A stretch of 64,000 nucleotides of DNA. Source: Magnolia sinica (lineage: Eukaryota > Streptophyta > Magnoliopsida > Magnoliales > Magnoliaceae). Positions within the stretch are counted from its first letter, which is position 1; the number at the start of each line of letters is the position of its first letter. The notes beneath the pieces were generated by a model that saw only the letters and a program-made list of their open reading frames with translations, was not told the DNA's origin and made no database searches. Location of the stretch: contig NC_080589.1 of NCBI RefSeq assembly GCF_029962835.1, positions 22,992,586 through 23,056,585 of the forward strand, in the 5' to 3' direction. The translations under genes and the position numbers were made by a program. Below, in pieces: positions 34,516-45,974 of this stretch.

Positions 34516-35162
34516 TCGGGCCAGGCTCAGGTACCCATTGGGTGCACCAGCCTCATTAACACCCCTGGAGAGATCAGGGATCCTGGCCTGCCTGTAAAAA
34601 GAAAAGAAATAAAGGGCCTACGTGATATTATTATTATTATTATTGGGAAGGCCATCATGTATTCATTTGAGAAGCTATTTACACAAAAATACAGAGAAGA
34701 CCAGAAAACTGGAAAAAAAAAATAAAATAAATTAGAATCTACAATATTTACAGAGATAGCCCACCACTGAACTAATTGCCTAGCACTGTTGAAACAAACC
34801 GAGACCGGACCCATCTGATTCATGAAGCAACGGTTATTTCTTTCCTCCCAAAGTGACTAAATTCCCGTCTGTATATATATATATATATTTGTATGCTTCG
34901 AAGGATCAAGGTTTGCTAGCTCCATGGCAGACCAGACATTCCTTGTCAACTGGCTTGTCAAAAGATGAGGTTGGCAAGTTCTCTAAAGTCATCTGGTCCA
35001 TCGAATGGGTGACCTTGTGAGTGGACCTGCTTATTTCTCTACGTTCATCTACATGGTGGGGTCCACCTCATGAACCTCAGGTGTCCCATGGACCAGCCAG
35101 GTTGGCAAGTGGCATGTAAGAGAGTGCATGGGGTTGCTGAACAACCTTCTCTACTGGGTTCG
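34516..35162. other. Intergenic stretch with small microsatellites
   Basis: A (TTA)n run occurs near 34627-34645 and a (TA)n run near 34874-34888. No gene recognised. Confidence 0.4.
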
Positions 35163-35275
35163 AGCATGTAGCTCAATGGAAGATAGCCTGCATTCCAATA
35201 GTGAGGTCAAGGGTTCGAGCTGAAGTTACCTATGACCTTCTCTGCCTTCTGTAGAAAACCGAAACCCATATACAC
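35163..35275 (+). mobile_element. tRNA-derived SINE copy
   Basis: An A box TAGCTCAATGGAAGA (35169-35183) and a B box GGTTCGAGCTG (about 35212-35222) lie at polymerase III spacing. They align with the copy at 5537. The downstream part ends near AAACCGAAACCC. It cannot fold as a functional tRNA as far as I can see. Confidence 0.6.
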
Positions 35276-35718
35276 CAAGTGAGTGGCCCCAGATAAAATC
35301 TAACCGTTAATGGGCAACACTCAGAGTAGGCACACTTGGGCAAAAGCAACCCACGAGGGTGCTGATCGGTCCACCTATGCAAGGGCGAAGTCAGTTGATC
35401 TGTGGCTCTTGAGTGTAAACATCAGTATCAGTCAATGACTTTTCAAAATTCTTAGAAACCCAAAAAATTCCTAAACTGTTTTCCCATGGTCTGATCCAAA
35501 TGCAGCCCAATGACATTAGTAGATGGAAGGCACGGAGCTATACCTTTTTCTCATCTATAGAACTTGTGCAGTATGGACTTGCAGAGTCGAGTGAGGGTGT
35601 ATATACCGTTACAGTTGCCTAGAAACTTGTGGATGCTTGTATGTTTCTATGCTTGACACAACACTATAAATCTTGTAAGCAAAGCACAGTGATGTCATTG
35701 AGAAGTGGCATGTCTTGG
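35276..35718. other. Intergenic stretch, no recognised gene
   Basis: Nothing recognisable beyond short chance ORFs. Confidence 0.35.
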
Positions 35719-35844
35719 ATAGTTTTTAGTGAGGTATCTAGACGTGCAATGTCCATAAAATTCCTTGCTATCTAGCTGAGGGAAAGTAGACTTGGATGGT
35801 TTGGCCATGTGCAATGGAGACCAAGAACTGCACTGGTTAGTAGT

Positions 35845-35877
<33 letters not shown>

Positions 35878-36090
35878 GGAGGGAGGGAGAGAGAGAGGGA
35901 GGGAATAGTTTTTAGTGAGGTATCTAGATGTGCAATGTCCATAAAATTCCTTGCTATCTAGCTGAGGGAAAGTAGACTTGGATGGTTTGGCCATGTGCAA
36001 TGGAGACCAAGAACTGCACTGGTTAGTAGTGAGAGAGAGAGAGAGGGAGGGAGGGAGAGAGAGAGGGAGGGAGGGAGGGAGAGAGAGAGC
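35719..36090 (+). repeat. 185-bp tandem duplication with a LINE C-terminal motif
   Basis: Two copies start at about 35721 and 35906 and are nearly identical. Each encodes, on the plus strand, LRESRLGWFGHVQWRPRTA, the C-terminal RLRWFGHV motif of a plant LINE ORF. Each copy ends in a (GA)n/(GGGA)n tract (35846-35903 and about 36029-36089). Only this fragment of the LINE is present. Confidence 0.75.
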
Positions 36091-37907
36091 TAAAACCACA
36101 TGGATCAAGGTGCTGAGAATGGATGTAAAGGCTGCGTGCTTGTTTTGCATTGATGTATTCAGCCTCTTATGTAGATTTTCTGTTTGGCAGAAGATTTCTC
36201 AAATGCTTACCTCTACTCTCTTGGTGTAAAAGAAACTGATGATAGGGTCTCAAGATCCAGGCTTTTGTTTCACTTTGTGACTTTTTACTGTTAGATCATG
36301 GCCTTCGTAGGAATGAATAACGTCTTGTAGTCCCTACTGCTTTCTTCTTTTGATAGGGTTTTATGAAATTTTCTAAGAGAGCAATTCCAATGTAATGCTC
36401 ATCCAAGCTATGATTTCTTCAAATGAATTATTGAACGATTTTTTATGTTCTATTACTTGATTATTTTGTTAATGTAGACTTTCAGTAATCGATTTTGATG
36501 GAACTGTATGAGTATTCTTTTTAAATTTTATTAATTTGCTACAAAAGTAAATATTTTTGGAGCTTGTCATGCTTGGACACTTGGACACTTCGCGTGCATG
36601 TGCCACATGTCCAAGTAACGTACATGACAATCTTGAAAGGAATGAAACTCATAAAGCAGAAGCGTGAGATTGCGAAGAAATGTTTTATTATGGGTGAAAT
36701 TACACAGAAAAAATGGCGGGCATCTAAATCAACTACGGTTAGAGAAACCATTTAAGCAACTAGAATTTTGAAGAACCCCTATTCTCAATGTAATAGGGAG
36801 AATATAGAATCGGATGTGAGTCATATGTTCAAGGTAAAGAGGCCATTGGATGCACTCATACAATTCTTGTTTGAATTGATGAGATAATTATCATTGATGG
36901 TCAGCGACTATATACAAACAGTGGATGTTTTGTAGGAGAAAATTTGAGGGTCAGTGACTATCCACAAGCAGTGGGTGTTTTGTAGGAGGAAAAAACCAAG
37001 TGATACAATTTCCCGAAGGAATGGTAGGAGGGACACACAATCCGACTTTCATCAAGTAGAACATCTTTTCTAACCAAAGGATAGAAACTCCAATCCACAC
37101 TCCAAAGTCAAAACTAAGGCCTTACATGGCTCATTGTCATGGATAAATGTCTAAGCCATCAATAGAAAGGGCATCTTGCTATCCTACAGCAGATTCAATG
37201 GCAATTCCCTTGCATGTTTGAAATACAACTATTCGATACAAATTCCAAGTCAAATAGTTTCTTCTTCTTCTTCTTTTTTGGCAAATAACATAATGGGATA
37301 GAAGTCTGAGAGTGATGCATCTTCCTCATCTGTGAATGTGTCCATCAAAATTTTGCACTATGAAGTTTCTGCCAAAGCTTAGGACGTGTTTGGAGATTCA
37401 GTTTCCTAGACATGAGTTGGGGCACGCCAAATCGATAAATGGGGTGGTTTTAACTCCTAGCTAATAAATGGGGTGGTTTTTGACTCCTAGCGACAATTCC
37501 ATTTACGAATTGATGCAGAAATGCGGGGAAGAGCAATAAAGTCAGGCTATTGTCATCATCATCATCATCATAAAAAAGTAAGGCATGCTGTCCATGTTCT
37601 GTGTATGATCAAATGCATTCGTTCCCGCATGTATGGAAACCTCCATAACGAACAATTCATGGATTTGAGCAAACACCCAAATAGGTGATTAGCATTCAAT
37701 GTCACAGGTCCCAACACTTTCATGAATTAATACAATTTTATATTTGTAACTGAGTAGAAAAATGAAACAGCGCTCACAACAACACCCCTTTGAGAACAAA
37801 GAAGGGTCTGCAATGCTCACAAATGATGAAGTTGAAATATATATTGAAGAACAACCAACAAGCCCAAGAGAATATACCAGTGATACAAGAACTAATCGAA
37901 AGAATAA
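36091..37907. other. Intergenic stretch downstream of the vapyrin-like gene
   Basis: No gene recognised. Two small tandem duplications are visible: GTCAGCGACTAT with GGATGTTTTGTAGGAG at about 36900-36990, and AAATGGGGTGGTTTT near 37437-37480. There is an (ATC)n run near 37555-37570. Confidence 0.45.
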
Positions 37908-38067
37908 GGGTGCGTTTGGTTGCACCAAATATCAAGAAATTTCAAGACATTTATCTTTAGAATCATTCTAGAGACGACTCATCTGTTGATATCCTAACAA
38001 CTTCATGATTATAATCATTCTAATTTGGTGCAAAATATCATGATAGTGGGTGCAACCAAACACAACC
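37908..38067. mobile_element. Tourist-like MITE near the vapyrin-like gene 3' end
   Basis: The left end GGGTGCGTTTGGTTGCACC is mirrored by GGTTGTGTTTGGTTGCACCC on the minus strand. It is 160 bp. TAA precedes the left end, and the right flank is not an exact match. It lies about 250 bp beyond the stop codon of the vapyrin-like gene and could lie in its 3' UTR. Confidence 0.65.
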
Positions 38068-38317
38068 TCAAATAACCAACAAACATCAATGCAAAATCTC
38101 CGTTCATTTCATGGTTGGTAAAGAAGTACATACTCATTAATATAACTGAAGATTCAACCCAAAAGGGGCAATTTCAATGTACAATTTGGTTGCGAGCGGA
38201 ACTAAAACAAGTTCTCTCTCGTTCTCTCTCTCGCCTACCAAGCAATGCCGGTAATAGTACACCGAACTACATGGATTATATACACATAACAGCCAGAAAA
38301 TTCGACAAATATGCAGC

Positions 38318-39718
38318 TCAAATCTGTTCCTTCTCTCCGCATAAAGGAACAATAGCAGCTGGATTATTCGTTAAACAGGGGAGGTTGAGAGAGCACGCAC
38401 CTTTCATGCTCTTCGGATTCACACGGGCCCCATTGGTGATCAGATAAAGCGCCACTTGGGCGTGCCCAGCCTCGACTGCGCAATGGAGTGGGGTGTACCC
38501 TGCATCATCCACGAGATCGACCTGCGCCCCATGACTAATCAAGAGCTTCACACTCTCGATCCGACCCTTGAACGCAGCCCGGTGTAGTGGGGTCCAACCA
38601 TTCTGATCCCGCACATTCACCTTTGCGCCCTGTGAGAGGCAGCTCTTCAGGCCATGAACATCATCCATGCCCGCGGCCCTCTGCAAGACGTCGTCCAGGC
38701 GAAGTACATCGAGCAGATGGAAATGCCCGCCGTCTACAGCTAGCGAGAACGGTGTCTTCCCATCCTTCGTCACGGCATACTTTGTGAAGGGGGCATGCTC
38801 CAGAAGGAATTCAACTGCCTCCAGACGCCCCTCCTCCGAGGCGCAATGCAGTGGGGTCCAGCCATTCAAATCCACACGGCATGGGTCACCGCCGGCCGAA
38901 ACACAGAACCTCAGCGCCTCGACATGGCCACGACCAGCAGCAACATGGACCGCGGCTCGGCCGCTCGAATCCACCGAATCAATTCCACAACACTCCAACA
39001 ATGCCTCCATCAGATCCACCCGATTCGCTGCAGCCGCGTCGTGCCAGAACCGATCGACAGCCGTATCGAATTCCACGCCATTCCCGACCAGAACCCGAAC
39101 AACCCCAACATGCCCGGAAGCCACCGCGACCGAGATCGCCGACGCCCCATCCGATCCCTTACAATTCACATCCCCGCCAGCGTCGATCAGCGTCGACACG
39201 AAATCCGGATTCCCGACGCGGGCCGCGTCGCGTACGAGCGCGGAGATCTGCGGTCCGGAGCATCCGGAGACGGCCTTGGAGAGGAGAAAGTCCGTTGGGA
39301 CGGTCCGTGGAGATCGGAGGAGGAAATCAACGACGTGAGGGCCGACGAACGCGATCGGTAAGGAGGCGTCTTTGAAGATGTGGCGTCCGGGGCTGGAGAA
39401 GAGACGGCGAAGATCGGACGGCTGAGCTTTGCCCGTTGGGAGCATGGAGGAGCGGATGGAGAGCGTGTGGGAGGAGAGAGAAGCGGCAGGAGAGGAGAGA
39501 GAGAGGAGGGAGTAAGAGAGGGAAGAGAGAGGCGGGAGTACGGTAAGAGGGAGAGGAGGTTTGAACGAGAAGAGGGTGGAATCGGTGGTACTGAGGGACA
39601 CCGCAACTGACATGGTGTGCATGAGGTTGGTGATTGTGAAGGTCTGTGATGTGGAGGGCTTGTTTGGGGTGAAGGAGAGCTGGAGGTCCTTGGTATCAAC
39701 GGTGATTAGGCGGTCCAT
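38318..39718 (-). CDS. MSP-domain plus ankyrin-repeat protein, vapyrin-like, 466 aa
   Basis: A single GC-rich open frame from ATG at 39718. Residues 1-125 are an MSP (major sperm protein/VAP) domain starting MDRLITVDTKDLQLSFTP. Residues 158-437 hold about nine ankyrin repeats, for example NGWTPLHRAAFKGRIESVKL and AGYTPLHCAVEAGHAQVALY. This order and the MDRL start are those of vapyrin and vapyrin-like plant proteins. Vapyrin acts with exocyst/SNARE partners in root cells accommodating mycorrhizal fungi or rhizobia. The vapyrin-like paralogues are also found outside symbiosis, and their role is less clear. A possible splice donor (AAAG/GTGCGTG) at residue 439 means the last 27 residues may be read-through of an intron. 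No disabling change seen. It is the only intact host gene found here. Confidence 0.85.
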   Translation of the reverse strand: MDRLITVDTKDLQLSFTPNKPSTSQTFTITNLMHTMSVAVSLSTTDSTLFSFKPPLPLTVLPPLSSLSYSLLSLSSPAASLSSHTLSIRSSMLPTGKAQPSDLRRLFSSPGRHIFKDASLPIAFVGPHVVDFLLRSPRTVPTDFLLSKAVSGCSGPQISALVRDAARVGNPDFVSTLIDAGGDVNCKGSDGASAISVAVASGHVGVVRVLVGNGVEFDTAVDRFWHDAAAANRVDLMEALLECCGIDSVDSSGRAAVHVAAGRGHVEALRFCVSAGGDPCRVDLNGWTPLHCASEEGRLEAVEFLLEHAPFTKYAVTKDGKTPFSLAVDGGHFHLLDVLRLDDVLQRAAGMDDVHGLKSCLSQGAKVNVRDQNGWTPLHRAAFKGRIESVKLLISHGAQVDLVDDAGYTPLHCAVEAGHAQVALYLITNGARVNPKSMKGACSLNLPCLTNNPAAIVPLCGEKEQI

Positions 39719-40283
39719 CGGAATGAATTTGGGAATGGACGGTTGAGATGGGGTTTATGATGGAGTGGGGGTTTTCATGGTTTTTGGGAGGAGAGGCGTG
39801 CTGCTGCCCCGTTTTGGGGGTTGGGAAGGAGATGGTGGTTTTCTTGTGGAGCTGGGATGGTGACTTTGACGTAATGTTTACTGACTCTACGCGCGTGTGG
39901 AGATCTACTATCCACGCTCGTTCACACGTGCAGTTAAGGGATACGTGTGAGAGATCTGAGATTTACGTCTGGTTGGAAATAATTTTATAAAAATATTATT
40001 TTCACTTCTTAGGCGGGCCGACGGTTAAGAGCAGTTTTTTGGTTATCCGTTCGTTTGTTTTGTAATGCTTTGGCCCACATGATCTGTGAAATAGCCCGAT
40101 TTTAGGAGATTGGATGTAATCATTGCATTATTTGTATCTCAGATCTGGCACAAGTATTATATATTTACACGTGTGAATGTGTAGAGACGATCACGGTTTC
40201 ACACGCGTGAGGGACTAGCAACATGGTAGTGTCTGTCTCTTTCGCCGCCTAGATGCTCTGGTGCCGAGCGGACTGCCAGTGAC
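39719..40283. other. Upstream region of the vapyrin-like gene
   Basis: No convincing TATA box close to the start codon on the minus strand. Words such as CACACGTG and CACGTGT recur (39920-39950, 40165-40210), which resemble G-box-like sites, but they lie in a repeat-rich area and their use is unproven. Confidence 0.35.
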
Positions 40284-40761
40284 GCCCGGCACAGAGATAT
40301 TCCTGTGCGCGGGGCTGTGTGGGGCCCACATGGATGTCCTTGACAAATCCACACTGTCCATATGTTTTGAAAGGCCACAATAGGACAGGAGTAAAAAAAT
40401 CAGACAGATATAAAATTTAGGTGGGCCATACCAAATAAAACAGTGGGAACGGAAGCGTCCACCGTTGAAACCTTCCTGTAGCTGACCATGATTCTTATAC
40501 GCCATCCAAACCGTTCATAGGGTTACTACCACTGAGATAAATTGTAGGCACAACATCGTACTGACACGAAACTTCTCTCGCCCCCAGGTTTTCAATCCCT
40601 ACTGTTTCGTGCAGTATAGGCCAAATTTTTTGTGGATCTTTCTGACTTTTATACTTCTATCCTATCGTGGTCTTTCAAAACAGATTGACGGAGTGGATTT
40701 GTTACGAACATCTCTACGGGACCCACACATCCCCGGGCACAGCAATATCTCTGTGCCCGGG
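40284..40761. mobile_element. Foldback MITE, CCCGGCACAGAGATATT family
   Basis: The left end reads GCCCGGCACAGAGATATTCC and the right end, on the minus strand, CCCGGGCACAGAGATATTGC. The arms stay complementary for about 200 bp each, including CAAATCCACACTGTCCATATG / CAAATCCACTCCGTCAATCTG. The tips contain a further small hairpin (CACAG-ATATT-CTGTG). This family differs in its ends from the GGGCCCACC copies. Confidence 0.75.
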
Positions 40762-41859
40762 GTTGCAGGCAATCCGCTTCCGCTCTAGCCTCTAGTTTGG
40801 TATTCTCAGCGGACTCGCTCGCGTTAGATGGAGATGGGGCTTCGTGCATGTGCTAACTGGAACACGTGTGATGGATCCAGGAGATTCATCAGGTAGGGAG
40901 AACGTGAACATGATCTAAATAAAAAAAAAATCAAGGAAGGATAGCTATCGTGTAAGTTAGTTTGGACAGTAGAATATTCATTTTTAGCCGTTCGTTTTTT
41001 TTTTTTCATATAGCTGTGGCCTACATGATGAGTGGACCAGTCTTCTTTGGGAGGCCAAAACAATCAGAGTTTCTCTCTCTGATGAATGGCCCGGATGGTC
41101 GTGCAACATTCTCTGTTGCTACCTGTTCAGCACGAGGCACTACAGTTCTATTCTCCATTTGAATATAGACCATTGTTTCAAAACCGTACATCCGCAGGCC
41201 ATAGTTTCAAAAGATAGTATTTTTCCTATCAGGAAATTTTGAGACATGGACAAACCACGACCAGCACAGGATGGTCTAGATTAAAAGAAAAAACAAAACC
41301 AACAACCACTTTATTTGAAAAATATCATACAACGGTTCCTTTCATGCCAACGTGCAGGTACGAGGATATCCGACCGGTTAAATGTACAGGCCAAACCATG
41401 ATAATGAGATGGATCGAAAATGAAGAAAATCCATCCACGAGGCAGGATCGAGCGTAATCAATGGACAACCGGTATGACTTAGTGCACTTGAATGGCCCAC
41501 CTAATAAGTGGATCAGATTTAGTTTTCTACCAAGTTATTATCACGGTGCATCAACACCTATTTCACGGATCTGATGTTCTCGCACGTGAGGCATGTTGAT
41601 GGGAAAGAAATGGACGGATGTGAAAGTTCCTCTAGATGTGATCATTTTTTAAATCCATAATTTATAAGGTCCATCAAAATGGTGTACTTCGCCAACGCGT
41701 AATGGACTCGGATTCCGTAGTGACCCCTCCAGTACCGTGGTCGGTGCTGTGGGCCCCACAATGATGTATGTGTTATGGACGCTGATTGGGTACTGGCCCC
41801 ACCAGGACCTAGCGATACACGGACGCGGTTTGGTTAGTGCCGTTGCCACTAGCTTAGGG
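40762..41859. other. Intergenic stretch, no recognised gene
   Basis: There are short A and T runs near 40920 and 40995. GGGCCCCAC words near 41752 suggest part of another foldback copy. No coding signal. Confidence 0.4.
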
Positions 41860-41974
41860 GGCTAGTGGTCGGTGCTCCATGAGCTCACCATCATGTATTT
41901 GTTTGATCCATGGGGACTATCTATTTTTTCATATCATTTTTGGATTTGATCTAAAAATGAAGTATATCTAAATC

Positions 41975-43905
41975 TAAAAAGGCCTACCAATACATCCTGT
42001 ATGGGGTGGGGTGAATAAGACTATGCTAAAGTAAAACTTTAACAGCGGAATATAAATGAATAAAGTAAAGATAACTCTTTTAAACAAATCACAATACGAA
42101 AATGTAAAGCAACTTCAAATAGAGAGATTGATACCAATGTTATTCTAAGGACAACCCTGCACCATAAAAACCAAGGGTTTATGAAAGGACAACCTTACTA
42201 GAATAATTTGAATATCAAAAACTCAAACTGAAAGGAAATAAAGAAAATAGTAAGAAATAAATTCTAAACTATTACAACATTCCCAACAAAGCTTGAAATG
42301 TAAATATTATAACATTCACATCCACACATACATCCCACAAATTTGAATGATAAAAGAAATAGAAATTAAACAAACATTCAAATCACAAGACATAAAGAAT
42401 TATAGTGGTTCGCCTGTGTGTTCACCAACTGTTAAACAACAGCCACACAACTTGCTACTCCACTCCTAATATCCTCACACAGGGGATATTAGCGTTCACT
42501 ATGAAAATAGGTTTCTCAGGTTCACCTAAAACCTTCACAATTGTGTCTTTCAAATGGGCTTGCACAATTCAACAGCCCAACCTCTGAGTTTTTTGGCTTT
42601 CCTCAGATAATCAACACAATGAGATTTTTCTGGCTTATTCTCAAATAAAACTAATAGAAGGAAATTTACAATAATATAAAATACTTGAATTTTTCCTTTT
42701 GTAGCAGCCCGAAAGAACCAATCGTAGTAGAAGTTCGAATATAAAAGTTCAATGTCCAATACTCACTTTGAAATAGTTCTAAGTTCTAATTGATTTTAAA
42801 TTAAATCAAGTTGGGCTAGCACTATTTGATTTTGATTCTAAGAAGTGGAATATCCCAATTCCTCTTTCAAATTAGATTGGAATGCAGAAACAAAATCAAA
42901 TAAAAAAAGCTAACAAAAGAGAATATTAAATATGCACAATGTAGCTTAAAAAGAACACAAACTTATCTCTCAGAGTGATGCTTTGATTTTACTTGAATTT
43001 GATCGCAAACTTTGAAATTAGTGCTCTGTTTATAGTTGCAGAAATCGCATCTACGACTAGTTCTGTGGACACTACGACTGGTCGTAGGATGAACTGCATT
43101 CTGAAATTTTGAGTGCGATCGGATAAAACTGTTCTACGACTGGTCGTAGGCCTTGCACGACCGGTCGTGACACCTCCACGACTGGTCGTGAGGCACCAGG
43201 TTTGTTCGCTGTAGTTTAAGTCGTAGATCTTGAACTGGTCATAGGACGAGTCGTGCGCTGTTTACACGACCAGTCGAACAGAGTCCAGGACTGGTCGTAG
43301 CTTAACGACAAAATTCTAAAAATTTGCAACAAACTTAGGACTGGTCTTGGAATTTCTTGGACTGGTCGAGGCAGTTCTAGGACTAGTCGAACAAGGTCCA
43401 GGACTAGTCTTAGAATAGACCAAACACTTATAAAATGATTCAATTGACTTTATGTATACAAAATGATCTACCCTAAGGTCAATCTAAGGTCATTCATTCC
43501 TTAAATGTGAAGTATGGACATTGAATCTTCATTTCTTCAGATGATGGTTGACCTTTGAAGATTATGAAGCTTTGAGATCTCTACATGATTTTGCTTGAAC
43601 TTGAGATCTTTTAAAGCATGGATTTGTCGTTCTTGAGTTGTACTTGATCTTGAGTTGAACATTATCTTGAGTCTTGAACAAGCACTCGTCTTTTCGATGT
43701 AGCTTTAAAAACTCTGAACATTGAAGCATATAAAAGTGGACAAAATACTTGACCTTGCATTTCTTGAAGTACATCATCGTTCTTTACTTGAAGTACTGTG
43801 ATGCAGTGTCTTAAACATATAAATCAACATGCTACACAAGACACAGATTGTGTTTTTGGCACCACAAAATTTGACAACTAAAGGAGAAGGAAACCAGCAC
43901 TTACA
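41975..43905 (-). repeat. 3' LTR of the SIRE-type element
   Basis: It runs on the minus strand from TGTAAGTGCTGG at 43905, next to the polypurine tract, down to 41975. The plus-strand start TAAAAAGG is a decayed form of the TGAAAAGG start of the related solo LTR at 53379. A TATA-like TATAAA lies at 43029-43034 (minus), with a cluster of ACGACTGGTCGT-type palindromes just upstream at 43050-43410. Confidence 0.85.
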
Positions 43906-43920
43906 ACCTCCCCCTTTGTC
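43906..43920 (-). promoter_or_regulatory. Polypurine tract
   Basis: The minus strand reads GACAAAGGGGGAGGT and abuts the first base of the 3' LTR. It primes plus-strand DNA synthesis in LTR retrotransposons. Confidence 0.75.
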
Positions 43921-44372
43921 AAATTTGTGACAAAACACACTCCAATCAAAATAAGAGAAGCACAACATACTCAATAAAGAATCACATAAGAGAACTAATT
44001 ACAGCATGGTTAAAGAATCATGCACCAGTTATTATTAACTAGCACAAATTCAAACTTCCCTTACTTACTCCCCTTGAGTAGCACACATATATAAAAAAAA
44101 TATGCTACTCTACTCCCCCTCAATCCATATCCATAAGTATTCAATCCAACTTTAATATACTCCTCCCTTTTGTCATAATATGACAGAGGAAGCAAAGAAT
44201 AAATGGAAGAAGAAGACCAATAAGAGAATAATAAAGGAGTTAAATAGGTAAAAGATATAAAAGTAAATTTAAAGTGCACATATCATAAACCAGTATAATC
44301 CAAAGTAAGTCTAGCACATTGAAAGAAACCAAAGTAGTATAAGAGTTATTACAGACCACAGGATGAAAACAC

Positions 44373-45389
44373 CTAATCAGATCCTGAAGAAGGAGTAGGT
44401 ATGGTAGAATCAAGTTGATGAAGGCCCTTATTTAAGTGCTTGAGATACTCGCGCATATATTTAAATTGTAAATCATAGGCAACATTCATGTTCTCTACCT
44501 TCTCCTCAAGTGCACGAAGACGAGCATCAAAATCGAATGGCTCATAGTCAGGATCATTTGTAGAGTCTGATTCAATTTCATCAAAAATGTCATCCATATT
44601 AATATCATCAGGAGGAAGATCACCAGCCACATCTGCATTCCCTACTTCAGCTCCACCACCACCAACATCCACTTGGCTAGGAGCCAATTCCAATTTCATC
44701 TTGTTAATATTTGAATTGTTAAAAATAAGATGATGGATAGGAGCCTCTCCAACAGGCATAACAACTAGCATGTGAGAAGCTAACACGGTCATAAGATAGG
44801 CAAATGGAATATCACTGTGACCTGGATGGAGACGAAACTGAATGATGGAATGACATATTAACGAAGGAAGACAAACTTTAGTACTAGAGATGACAGAATA
44901 CAAAACTCGAACCATAAAGGAAGTCAGTTCTGTTTTATTACCAGAACGTGGATACAGATTTAAAATAAAGATTCTGTGGAGAACCCTGTATCTGGGTAAC
45001 AAGTACTTTAAGGGGAGAACATTCCCTTTATGAGTCCATTGTACATCCATATTACATAAATCTCTAGTGAGCATGCATTTTTCTGATTCTGAGGGTTTCT
45101 CAACTAGAGTATGAATAGGAATACCCTTGTCATTAACAGGTATGTCTATTAGACCTAAAATCAGATGGCGATCAATTTCAAATAGACTTTCTCTAGCATC
45201 AATTTTAAACGTTAAATTCTCAGTCGCAAAATCAGAAATGCGTGAAAACATGGACTGAGCAATAGACTGGTATGCAGGCCCACCCCAATGTAAGATGTTA
45301 GCCCATCCTACAGCTTGGAGAAGAGGAAGGATACCAAAAGGAGCAATGTGGTCAAGATCAATAGGTTGTTCAACAATAACATTGCGCAT
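44373..45389 (-). CDS. Extra 3' ORF of the SIRE-type element (putative plant transposon protein), 338 aa
   Basis: An intact ORF between pol and the 3' LTR. The central part (LPRYRVLHRIFILNLYPRSG then KTELTSFMVRVLYSV) matches the 'putative plant transposon protein' domain carried by SIRE/Maximus elements in the position once called env-like. An acidic stretch (DDINMDDIFDEIESDSTNDP) and a probable coiled coil (RLRALEEKVENMNVAY) follow. I see no signal peptide or membrane anchor, so an envelope role is not supported here. The same frame stays readable upstream to about 45500 past a TGA just before this ATG, so the original start may lie further upstream. Confidence 0.75.
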   Translation of the reverse strand: MRNVIVEQPIDLDHIAPFGILPLLQAVGWANILHWGGPAYQSIAQSMFSRISDFATENLTFKIDARESLFEIDRHLILGLIDIPVNDKGIPIHTLVEKPSESEKCMLTRDLCNMDVQWTHKGNVLPLKYLLPRYRVLHRIFILNLYPRSGNKTELTSFMVRVLYSVISSTKVCLPSLICHSIIQFRLHPGHSDIPFAYLMTVLASHMLVVMPVGEAPIHHLIFNNSNINKMKLELAPSQVDVGGGGAEVGNADVAGDLPPDDINMDDIFDEIESDSTNDPDYEPFDFDARLRALEEKVENMNVAYDLQFKYMREYLKHLNKGLHQLDSTIPTPSSGSD

Positions 45390-45974
45390 TCACAAATCCT
45401 GCATATATGAAGGATCATCTTCGGGTGACCGAAGATGGCGCCGAGAGATAGGAGTTGCTCTATAAGATGATTGACCACGGGAAGTTTTCTTTTTACCCCT
45501 AACATCTATTTGCAACAAAGAGTACAAAGAATCAAGAGATTACAAAGGATGTAGAGTTGGGTTTGGTTAGAATAGATTTTTTAAAAGAAAACCCCAAAAT
45601 CGCAATGAGTCCCAAAATAAATTACTCCAAGAGTGAAAATGAAGTAATATTGACTAGAATCTACAAGAAAAATGCAAATGATATACTAACGTTGAAGATC
45701 TAGGAAGGTGGGTATGACTGGTCGTCGGCTTGTTGGAGAGGAAATAGGAAATGAAGAAGATGAGGTTTTTCCCAAATTTTAAAAGGGCCAGCATGCTACA
45801 CGACTGGTCATGGGTTGTCCTCGACCAGTCGTGCCACGACTGGTCGAGCCCGTCCACGACTGGTCGTGTACCATCAAAAATATGCATTTTTCATAAAAAT
45901 TTAAAATTTAAACTAATAATTATCATATATATATATATATAAATATATACTGTGATACAAATATGTATGAATAT

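Noticed and set aside
35163..35240. Possible tRNA gene
   Set aside because: A and B boxes are present but a full cloverleaf with acceptor stem is not visible. A SINE head fits better.
35695..36150. 151-codon ORF with Ser-Leu-Pro runs on the minus strand
   Set aside because: It is translation of GA/GGGA microsatellite and of the antisense of a LINE fragment.
38667..39375. Plus-strand ORFs of 223, 188 and 174 codons opposite the vapyrin-like gene
   Set aside because: They are antisense shadows of a GC-rich coding exon. Only the minus strand gives MSP and ankyrin motifs.
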